A stretch of DNA of 21,211 bases from JAAYAN01 sp964437215 (GTDB lineage: Bacteria; Bacteroidota; Ignavibacteria; Ignavibacteriales; Melioribacteraceae), in contig CAYTFZ010000042.1 of NCBI GenBank assembly GCA_964437215.1, forward strand, positions 1 to 21,211. Direction: 5' to 3'. Below, one piece after another: positions 7,032 through 14,160 of the stretch. The notes under the pieces were generated by a model. The model searched no databases. It worked only from the letters and a program-made list of their open reading frames with translations, and was not told the origin of the DNA. The position numbers and the translations under genes were made by a program. Each line of letters starts with the position of its first letter. Position 1 is the first letter of the stretch.

Positions 7032-9296
7032 GTGAAATCAGTTTCTTTTAGTTTTTTTATTTCGCTTTTGTTTATAGGAATCTTGAATAGTCAACCAGCA
7101 ATATCTTTTGATAAAGTATTTGAAGATTTTACATCGATTGAAATAAATTTTAATCAATGCGCTGAAGTTAATAATTACACAATAAAAAAAGATGCCGGAA
7201 TCTTTACGCTGAAATCCGGTAAAGTTTATTTGACTACCCCCATTAATAATGTCGTTAGAGCAGTTGTATTTGTGGGCGATGGTAATTTTAAGTTTACACC
7301 TCCCACAGAAGTTGAGAAAAAACACCTTTTCAGGTTTTATGAAAAAGAAAGTCTTGATGAAAATTTCCAAAATTTAGTTTTTCTATTCGGAGATAATACT
7401 CTTGAAGAATTAAAAGCATCATTAGAGTTTAAGGCAGAGAATAATGAAAAACCAAAAGTGAATATAAATGATATTTTATCAAAGTTTCTAGTTTATAAAG
7501 ACGAGGAATATTTTCCTCCCGATTTTGCTAAAACATTTTTAGATAATGAAATGAATAAGCTGTTTTTTGCAGCTTTTAAAGATAATAACAACAAACCTAT
7601 TTTCTTTAAAGTTAATCCTTTCGATTATGAAGACATCGAGCTTCTTAAATCATATAATAATTTATTTAGAAAAGATCTTGAAATTGTCTGCAAATTTCCT
7701 TCACGCAACGCTTTTCCTGACAAAAAAGATAAGAAACTTTTTCACATATCAAAATTCGATATCGATTCAAAAATTGATGACAGTTATTCCATGGATTTTT
7801 CAGGAACTACCTCAGTAAAATTAAAACCCGAATACGGAAATCAATACTGGATTCCATTTAATGTTTTTTCTGAAATGGAAATAGATTCTGTGCTCCTAGA
7901 TAATAAAAAAGTAGAATTTTCTAAGAGTAAGAATAATCCGATTTTTTGGGTAAAAAGTAATGACCCATTAATGACAAATAAAGATTATAATTTTCAATTT
8001 TTCTACAAAGGCGATTTGTTGTATAGAACTACTTCAGCTTGGATATTATTGCATTCAATCCATGATTGGTATGTAAACACATATTGGGAAAATGTTGCCG
8101 ATTATTCAATTAAATTCACTTTTCCGCAAAAATGGCAAATTATTTGTGTTGGAGATAAACTTTCGGATAAAGAAATTGATGAGAATTATAAAGAAATAAT
8201 ATGGACAGGTAAAAATTTTAAATCGGCCTCTTTCAGTATTGGGAAATACAAAGATTTTAATTTTAATCTTCCAGATATCGCAAAAATCAGCGTTTATCAG
8301 AATACTGTATCCTTTGGCAACTATGATATGGAAAAACAAGTTGGGGCTGATATAGTTAATAGCATCAGTTTTTTTAATGATGTTTTTGGTCCGATGCCTT
8401 TTAAGAATATTAATGTTACCGATATGCCTATCTTTCATGGAGAAGCTTTCCCTGGATTTATTCATCTTTCTTTTTCAACTTTTCTCGAAAATGGATATGA
8501 TGGGTCGGAAGAGGCTTTTCGAGCGCATGAAGTTGCACATCAATGGTGGGGTATTTCAGTTGGCTATAATACGTATCATGATCAATGGTTAAGCGAGGGA
8601 TTTGCTACATACTCGGGTTTATGGTTTATGCAAGCAACTTTAAGAGATAATGATAAATTTATGGATATGCTTGATAATTATAAAGAAGAAATAATGAGCA
8701 ATCGTAATTATCTGTTTTCAAAAGGTCAGCAAGCCGGGCCAATTTGGCTTGGCTATCGCACAAACAGTAGCGAAACTGAAGGTGATTATAATTTAATAAT
8801 TTATAAAAAAGGAGCTTGGGTTTTACATATGCTCAGGATGATGCTTTTGGATCTTAAAACAATGAATGAAGATTTATTTAAAAATATGATGAAAGATTAT
8901 TACAATTCGTATAAAGGCAAAAAAGCAAACACTGAAGATTTTATTAAGATTGTGAATAAACATTTTGGTGAAGATATGACCTGGTTTTTTAATCAGTATG
9001 TTTACAATGTTGAAATCCCGGAATATGAATTTTCGTACAAAACTGAAATAACCGATGGAGGTAAATATCAGGTATATTGTAAAATGAAACAAAACAATGT
9101 TCCTCCAGACTTTAAGATGTATATTCCAATTTTAGTAAAATTCGATAATGATCAATTTGCACGATTAAGAATTTTTGCAAATGGGAGTAATGCTATTGTA
9201 AAGTTACCATTGCTTCCTCTTGAACCAGAAGAGATTATTTTCAATGATTTAAATTCAGTTCTTTGTGAAGTTGATTACACAGAATGGAGCGAATGA
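7032..9296 (+). CDS. Exported M1-family (gluzincin) metallopeptidase
   Basis: This 754-aa zinc metallopeptidase of the M1 (aminopeptidase N-like) family is secreted or periplasmic. A signal peptide covers about residues 1-20 (Lys, then a run of F/I/L, ending near LNSQPA). The first ~450 residues hold the beta-sandwich region and are weakly conserved. The zinc site is complete: H499-E500-x-x-H503, then 18 residues to E522 (DQWLSEGFATY). The substrate-binding GxMEN loop expected about 30 residues earlier reads G470-E-A-F-P-G475, so aminopeptidase activity is likely but specificity is unclear. The C-terminal helical domain is shorter than in PepN. The start is GTG at 7032, with GGGAGAG about 6 nt before. 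It sits between tyrA and a small regulator, and looks AT-richer than its neighbours by eye. Confidence 0.88.
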   Translation: MKSVSFSFFISLLFIGILNSQPAISFDKVFEDFTSIEINFNQCAEVNNYTIKKDAGIFTLKSGKVYLTTPINNVVRAVVFVGDGNFKFTPPTEVEKKHLFRFYEKESLDENFQNLVFLFGDNTLEELKASLEFKAENNEKPKVNINDILSKFLVYKDEEYFPPDFAKTFLDNEMNKLFFAAFKDNNNKPIFFKVNPFDYEDIELLKSYNNLFRKDLEIVCKFPSRNAFPDKKDKKLFHISKFDIDSKIDDSYSMDFSGTTSVKLKPEYGNQYWIPFNVFSEMEIDSVLLDNKKVEFSKSKNNPIFWVKSNDPLMTNKDYNFQFFYKGDLLYRTTSAWILLHSIHDWYVNTYWENVADYSIKFTFPQKWQIICVGDKLSDKEIDENYKEIIWTGKNFKSASFSIGKYKDFNFNLPDIAKISVYQNTVSFGNYDMEKQVGADIVNSISFFNDVFGPMPFKNINVTDMPIFHGEAFPGFIHLSFSTFLENGYDGSEEAFRAHEVAHQWWGISVGYNTYHDQWLSEGFATYSGLWFMQATLRDNDKFMDMLDNYKEEIMSNRNYLFSKGQQAGPIWLGYRTNSSETEGDYNLIIYKKGAWVLHMLRMMLLDLKTMNEDLFKNMMKDYYNSYKGKKANTEDFIKIVNKHFGEDMTWFFNQYVYNVEIPEYEFSYKTEITDGGKYQVYCKMKQNNVPPDFKMYIPILVKFDNDQFARLRIFANGSNAIVKLPLLPLEPEEIIFNDLNSVLCEVDYTEWSE

Positions 9297-9325
9297 TAGT
9301 CTGATATATATTACAATATGTATAG

Positions 9326-9354
9326 TTTACTTTACATTATGATTAGTATATTAT
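9326..9354 (+). promoter_or_regulatory. Candidate sigma-70-like promoter for the XRE gene
   Basis: TTTACT, 17 nt, then TATTAT lies upstream of the XRE-type regulator, giving a leader of about 22 nt before its ATG. The surrounding stretch is rich in TATA-like words, so a chance match is possible. Confidence 0.3.
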
Positions 9355-9382
9355 ACTTGTTATCAGTCATTCAAGGATAATT

Positions 9383-9622
9383 ATGAAACTATTAATTACA
9401 AACCAGATTAGAAAATACAGATTTGATAATAATGAAATGACACAGGAACAATTGGCAACATTAGTTGATTGTTCCCGCCAGACAATCATCGCCATTGAAA
9501 AAGGTCAGATTGTTCCGTCTTTACAACTTGCTTTCCGGATAGCTGCAGTCTTTAATAAAAACTTAGAGGAAGTTTTTCAATATTCTGGAAACAAGCGTTT
9601 TACTGTTTATGAAAGAATATAA
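9383..9622 (+). CDS. Small XRE/Cro-C1-type transcriptional regulator
   Basis: This 79-aa protein is almost entirely one helix-turn-helix domain (about residues 5-66), with MTQEQLATLV, CSRQTIIAIEKGQIVPSLQLA and a closing NLEEVFQY. It closely resembles the compact YozG-like regulators of Gram-positive and Bacteroidota genomes, which bind DNA as dimers. Those are often followed by a small multi-membrane-helix gene; here none follows, and the next feature is a tRNA, so its target is not evident. AAGGA lies 5 nt before the ATG. It could repress its own promoter, as related proteins do, but I see no clear operator. A phage-repressor origin is possible, though nothing else phage-like is near. Confidence 0.88.
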   Translation: MKLLITNQIRKYRFDNNEMTQEQLATLVDCSRQTIIAIEKGQIVPSLQLAFRIAAVFNKNLEEVFQYSGNKRFTVYERI

Positions 9623-9710
9623 ACATAAAACCATTATTATTATTTCATTATTTGTAAGTTTTTCCTTTATCTATGCTTAAAAATAGCACACCGTTTTTTT
9701 TAATCTTCAA

Positions 9711-9741
9711 TTGACAATTTCACAATAAATTATTATTTTTG
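9711..9741 (+). promoter_or_regulatory. Promoter of the tRNA-Leu(UAG)-tig-clpP unit
   Basis: TTGACA (9711-9716), 17 nt, then TATTTT; equally, TTG, 20 nt, then TATTTTTG (9734-9741), which fits the Bacteroidota -33/-7 pattern TTG and TAnnTTTG. The tRNA begins at 9750, just where transcription should start. The same arrangement precedes the second tRNA-Leu. Confidence 0.7.
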
Positions 9742-9749
9742 TGTCCTTT

Positions 9750-9835
<86 letters not shown>

Positions 9836-9873
9836 AACATACCCGGATTCTTTCAAATTTTTAGAGGTTAATA

Positions 9874-11265
9874 TTGGAAACAAAAGTAAATATCATTTCG
9901 GCTCACGAAAATGAATTGGAAGTAAAGTTAAATTACGATGAAATATCATCTGAGTTAGAAAAAGCTTATCTTGAAGAAAGAAAAACTATACAGCTGCCAG
10001 GATTCAGAAAAGGCAAAGTGCCTTTACCTGTTCTTAAAAGACTTTACGGTGAAGCTATTGAATATAAAGCAAGCGAAAAAATTTCGAATAATAAATTTTG
10101 GGAAATTGTTGAGCAGCTTAAACTGAAACCAATAAGCACTCCTGCTCTTTCGGATTTGAATTTTGAAATGGGCAAAAAACTCGATTTCAAAGTACGCTAC
10201 GAAGTGATACCAGCAATTGAAGTGAAAGATTATACGGGTCTTGAAATTGAAATACCTGTTTTTAAAGTAAACGAAGAAGAAATTCAACACGAATATCAGC
10301 ACTTATTAAAAAGTCATGCTAAATTCGAAGAAACTGATACAGTAAGCTCAAAAGATTGCAAAATTACGGTTGATTTAAGAAACCTGAATGATGATAAAGA
10401 TTCAGGCGGTAAAGGTCTGGCTATTGACTTAAGCGATGAGAAAGTTAATCCGCAAATACCGGAAAGAGCTTTAGGTAAAAAAACCGGTGAAACTTTCGAA
10501 TTCAGTTTCAGCAACGAAGTCCCTCAGCAGGATGGCACTTCAAACAAGATCGATTTAAATTATTCAGCTAATATTACAAAAATAGAAAAACTAATTCTTC
10601 CTGAAGAAAATGAGGAATTTTTTAATCATGTTTCGTATAATAAAGCTAAAACAAAGGATGAGCTTTTAGCCAATCTAAGAGAAAATTTTGTAAATTATTT
10701 CAAATCGCAGACTGATAATATTTATTTAAACAGCCTTTTAAATAAAGTAGTTGAAAATAATCCATTCGAAGTTCCTAAAGGATATGTTGAGACACTTCAT
10801 CACAGAATGCTTCATGAGGAAGAGGAAACTGCAAAACGCCAAAAGAAATATTTTGATAAGAAATCCGTTTCCGAACAGCTTCGCCCCCGTGCAGAATGGA
10901 GCGCAAAATGGCAGATAGTTATGGAAAATATAGCATCTAAAGAAGAAATTAAAGTCGGCGAATCGGATTTGGAGGAATTGGTAAAAAAAGAATCTGCCAG
11001 CACAGGTATTTCGGAAGAAAAACTTATGAAATATTACAAGGATTCGGGCAGAGACGAAATAATGCTTGAAGATAAGGTGATAGAATTCCTTAAATCTAAA
11101 AACCCTCCTTTGGAGTATGACCCTAAAGAGAGAGCCGAAAAAAATAAAAGCGAGAAAATATCTAAAGAAAAAACTTCCGCAGAAAAAAAAGAAACTTCAA
11201 AAGGAACTAAAAAATCAGAAACCTCTGTTAAAAAGAAAAGTTCCGATAAAGAAAATAAGGATTAA
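9874..11265 (+). CDS. tig: Trigger factor, ribosome-associated chaperone
   Basis: Trigger factor binds the ribosome at the exit tunnel and shields nascent chains. The ribosome-binding signature GFRKGKVP is at 43-50 in the N-terminal domain (about 1-115). The middle PPIase (FKBP) region, about 150-235, is recognisable but degenerate: the usual GFxDGexFeGG and FIPGFE motifs are not visible, so prolyl isomerase activity is doubtful. The C-terminal helical arm domain follows, ending at a PPLEYDPKE segment. A tail of about 50 residues made almost only of K, E, S and T is added. The start is TTG at 9874 with AGAGG 6 nt upstream; the first residues METKVNII fit the family. It sits 38 nt after tRNA-Leu and 5 nt before clpP, the common tig-clpP order. 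Confidence 0.94.
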   Translation: METKVNIISAHENELEVKLNYDEISSELEKAYLEERKTIQLPGFRKGKVPLPVLKRLYGEAIEYKASEKISNNKFWEIVEQLKLKPISTPALSDLNFEMGKKLDFKVRYEVIPAIEVKDYTGLEIEIPVFKVNEEEIQHEYQHLLKSHAKFEETDTVSSKDCKITVDLRNLNDDKDSGGKGLAIDLSDEKVNPQIPERALGKKTGETFEFSFSNEVPQQDGTSNKIDLNYSANITKIEKLILPEENEEFFNHVSYNKAKTKDELLANLRENFVNYFKSQTDNIYLNSLLNKVVENNPFEVPKGYVETLHHRMLHEEEETAKRQKKYFDKKSVSEQLRPRAEWSAKWQIVMENIASKEEIKVGESDLEELVKKESASTGISEEKLMKYYKDSGRDEIMLEDKVIEFLKSKNPPLEYDPKERAEKNKSEKISKEKTSAEKKETSKGTKKSETSVKKKSSDKENKD

Positions 11266-11270
11266 ATACG

Positions 11271-11894
11271 ATGAAACCTGAAATTTATAATCAGCTTGTA
11301 CCTTATGTAATTGAACAAACCGGACGCGGCGAAAGAGGGATGGATATTTATTCCCGACTTTTACGTGAAAGAATTATATTTCTGGGAACCGCAGTTGACG
11401 ATCATGTAGCAAGTTTAATTGTTGCACAATTGTTATTCCTCGAAGCCGAAGACCAGGAAAAAGATATTTGCCTTTACATAAATTCTCCCGGCGGAAGCGT
11501 TAGCGCTGGTCTTGCCATTTACGATACTATGTGCTATATAAAACCTGATGTTTCAACAATTTGCGTTGGTCTTGCTGCAAGTATGGGAGCCGTTCTTTTA
11601 GCCGGAGGTGCAGATAAAAAAAGGTTTGCCCTTCCGCATTCCAAAATTATGATACACCAGCCTTGGATAGGCGGTTTGCAGGGACAAACAGCAGACATTG
11701 AAATTCATGCTAAAGAAATGATTAAAACACGCGATAGTCTTTATAATATTCTTGCAAAGCATACCGAAAAACCTGTTGAAAAAATAGCTAAAGACTGCGA
11801 CAGAGATTATTATCTTTCTTCGGAAGAAGCTAAAGAATATAAATTGATTGACAATATTCTTCTGAAGCGGAAAGCCCCGGAGGCAAAGAAATAA
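11271..11894 (+). CDS. clpP: ATP-dependent Clp protease proteolytic subunit ClpP
   Basis: ClpP is the tetradecameric serine peptidase chamber that degrades proteins unfolded by ClpX or ClpA/C in the cytosol. The catalytic triad is visible: S104 in LAASMGAV, H129 in KIMIHQPWIGGLQGQ and D179 in CDRDYYLS. The N-terminal YDIYSRLL-like region (MDIYSRLLRERIIFLG) and the glycine-rich INSPGGSVSAGLAIYD block, which binds substrate, are intact. At 207 aa it is the standard length, with a normal propeptide of about 14 residues. It begins 5 nt after tig, with AAGGA about 9 nt before the ATG. clpX, which often follows, is absent; a strong terminator comes instead. Confidence 0.97.
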   Translation: MKPEIYNQLVPYVIEQTGRGERGMDIYSRLLRERIIFLGTAVDDHVASLIVAQLLFLEAEDQEKDICLYINSPGGSVSAGLAIYDTMCYIKPDVSTICVGLAASMGAVLLAGGADKKRFALPHSKIMIHQPWIGGLQGQTADIEIHAKEMIKTRDSLYNILAKHTEKPVEKIAKDCDRDYYLSSEEAKEYKLIDNILLKRKAPEAKK

Positions 11895-11904
11895 ATTGAT
11901 TTTT

Positions 11905-11933
11905 AAGGGGAATATGTTTTCCCCTTTTTTTTT
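11905..11933 (+). terminator. Intrinsic terminator after clpP
   Basis: A perfect 8-bp stem (AAGGGGAA / TTCCCCTT) with loop TATGTT is followed by a run of nine T. It closes the tig-clpP unit and ends only 7 nt before the AGGAG ribosome site of the next gene. Confidence 0.93.
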
Positions 11934-11953
11934 ATTGTTCAGGAGTTTTAAGA

Positions 11954-14098
11954 ATGAAAAAATTTCTTCTTCTAATAATTTCATTATTCTCTTTTTTATC
12001 TGCCCAAAACGATTTTTTTGCATCGGAAGACATAGTTGTAAATTCATACAGGAATTTAAGTCCTGAAAATTTTAAACAAATAAGCTGGGTAAATAGCAAA
12101 ACAATTTCTATAGTAGATACCATCGGCGAAAAAGAGTTTCTCTATATTTATGATATTGAAAGCGGAATGAAAACTGATATTATGAATATTGATGAATTCA
12201 GGGATATTTATAAATCTGTTTCATTAAATACGCTCCGGCATTTTCCGCAAATCGGCTGGCTTAACCTAAAAGCATTCAGTTTTTTTACAGATTCTACTTA
12301 TTATAATCTTAATCTTGAAAATAAAGAAATCATTCCTTTAATTAATTTTCCTTCTGCTGCAGAAGATATTACTATTTCGCCCCATCGGCAATTTATTGCT
12401 TATACTGATTCAAACAATCTTTTTATAAGCGAAGGAATTGATACTATAATTCAAGTTACTTACGACGGAAAATACGGAATTGTTAACGGGAAAGCTGTTC
12501 ATAGGAATGAATTTGGGATAGACAGAGGCATATTCTGGAGTCCGGACAATAAAAAAATTGCTTTTTACCGTATGGATGAAACAATGGTAACCGATTATCC
12601 ATTAATTGATAATTCTGTCTATCCGGCAATTACTGAAAACATTAAATATCCTATGGCGGGACAGACAAGCCACAAGGTTAAAATCGGGATATTCGATCTT
12701 TCATCCCGTAATACTGTTTGGATTGAACCCGGCGGAGCGGAAGATAAATATCTTGCTTCTGTTACCTGGGACCCTTCCGGTAGAAATATTTATTGCGCAG
12801 TTTTAAATCGAGATCAAAATCATTTAGAACTCCAGAAATTTGATGCGGCAAATGGGAATTATGTAAAAACTCTTTTTGAAGAATCGGATGATAAATATGT
12901 TGAACCTGAAAATCCTTTGTTCTTTCTACCCAAAAAAGATTCGGAATTTTTATGGCTTTCTGAAAAAGACGGCTGGAATCATTTTTATTTATACGATACT
13001 TCGGGAACTATGATTAAGCAAGTAACTTCGGGTAACTGGGAAATTACTTCGGTTGACGGTTTTTCGTCCGACGGTAAAATGGTGTTTTTTAATTCCACAA
13101 AAGAATCGCCTTTGGAAAACCATTATTATTCTGCCGATATTTCCAGCGGTAAAATTGCTAAAATTACTTCCGGTTCGGGAACTCACAATATAAATGCTGG
13201 TCCGGCAAAAAAATATTTTATTGATAACTTTAACAGTTTTTCTGTTCCGCGCGAAATAAGAATTGTTAACAGGTCTTCGGATATTGTAAAAACAATGCTT
13301 GTTGCTCCCGATCCGCTGAAAGATTTTAAACTCGGCAAATCTTTAATCGGCACGCTTAAAGCATCGGACAATACGGATTTGTATTACAATTTAATTTTAC
13401 CGGCTGATTTCGATTCCTCAAAAAAGTACCCCGCAATAGTTTATGTTTACGGAGGTCCTCACCTTCAGCTGGTTACAAATACTTTTACTTCCGGAAGATA
13501 TGCTTTGTGGTTTCAGCAGATGGCTCAAAAGGGTTTTGCTGTTTTTATTTTGGATAACAGAGGTTCTGCAAACCGCGGACTTGCTTTTGAACAGGCAACT
13601 TTCCGGAATCTGGGAGATGTGGAAATTGAAGATCAGATGAAAGGAGTTGAATTCCTTAAATCATTACCTTACATAGATTCATCCCGCTTAGGCTTATTCG
13701 GCTGGAGTTACGGAGGATTTATGACTGTATCTCTTATGCTTAAAACAAATAATTGTTTTAAAGTTGGTGTTGCCGGCGGTGCTGTTATCGATTGGAACCT
13801 TTATGAAGTTATGTACACAGAAAGATATATGGATACCCCTCAAAATAATTTTAGCGGATATGAAAAATCGAATCTGTTAAATTATGTTGAAAATCTTAAA
13901 GGTAAACTTCTTTTAATCCACGGCACAAACGACCCTACAGTGGTATGGCAGCACACTTTATTATTCGCGCAGAAAGCTGCAAACTTAAATATTCCTCTCG
14001 ATTATTATCCTTATATCGGACACGGACACGGAATAGCCGGAAAGGATGCAATTCATCTTTATAATAAAATTACTAATTATTTTATCGATAATTTGTAA
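11954..14098 (+). CDS. Exported S9B dipeptidyl-peptidase IV-family serine peptidase
   Basis: A DPP IV-type peptidase cleaves dipeptides, usually X-Pro, from peptide N-termini. The 714-aa protein has a signal peptide (MKK, then hydrophobic to about residue 17, SAQ/N), so it acts outside the cytoplasm. The N-terminal part (about 30-460) is the eight-bladed propeller, with the substrate-amino-terminus motif HRNEFGID (E186) and FWSPDNKKIAFYRMDET, as in Bacteroidota DPP IV relatives. The C-terminal alpha/beta-hydrolase domain carries S585 (GWSYGG), D660 (HGTNDPTVVW) and H692 (GHGHGIAG), a complete triad. AGGAG lies 8 nt before the ATG. It follows the clpP terminator closely and has its own terminator. 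Exact specificity (DPP IV versus prolyl tripeptidyl peptidase) cannot be read from the sequence. Confidence 0.93.
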   Translation: MKKFLLLIISLFSFLSAQNDFFASEDIVVNSYRNLSPENFKQISWVNSKTISIVDTIGEKEFLYIYDIESGMKTDIMNIDEFRDIYKSVSLNTLRHFPQIGWLNLKAFSFFTDSTYYNLNLENKEIIPLINFPSAAEDITISPHRQFIAYTDSNNLFISEGIDTIIQVTYDGKYGIVNGKAVHRNEFGIDRGIFWSPDNKKIAFYRMDETMVTDYPLIDNSVYPAITENIKYPMAGQTSHKVKIGIFDLSSRNTVWIEPGGAEDKYLASVTWDPSGRNIYCAVLNRDQNHLELQKFDAANGNYVKTLFEESDDKYVEPENPLFFLPKKDSEFLWLSEKDGWNHFYLYDTSGTMIKQVTSGNWEITSVDGFSSDGKMVFFNSTKESPLENHYYSADISSGKIAKITSGSGTHNINAGPAKKYFIDNFNSFSVPREIRIVNRSSDIVKTMLVAPDPLKDFKLGKSLIGTLKASDNTDLYYNLILPADFDSSKKYPAIVYVYGGPHLQLVTNTFTSGRYALWFQQMAQKGFAVFILDNRGSANRGLAFEQATFRNLGDVEIEDQMKGVEFLKSLPYIDSSRLGLFGWSYGGFMTVSLMLKTNNCFKVGVAGGAVIDWNLYEVMYTERYMDTPQNNFSGYEKSNLLNYVENLKGKLLLIHGTNDPTVVWQHTLLFAQKAANLNIPLDYYPYIGHGHGIAGKDAIHLYNKITNYFIDNL

Positions 14099-14099
14099 A

Positions 14100-14135
14100 C
14101 AGTTCTTTAGTTTAAAGAACTGATTTTATTTTTTT
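14100..14135 (+). terminator. Intrinsic terminator after the DPP IV-family gene
   Basis: A perfect 10-bp stem (CAGTTCTTTA / TAAAGAACTG) with a 3-nt loop GTT is followed by a T-rich tract. The stem starts 2 nt after the stop codon. Confidence 0.85.
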
Positions 14136-14160
14136 AATCTTTTAAGGATTATCATTTTTT

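Noticed and set aside
11598..12047. 149-codon minus-strand frame across the clpP end, terminator and next start
   Set aside because: It runs through the clpP terminator and two supported genes; it has no credible start or motif.
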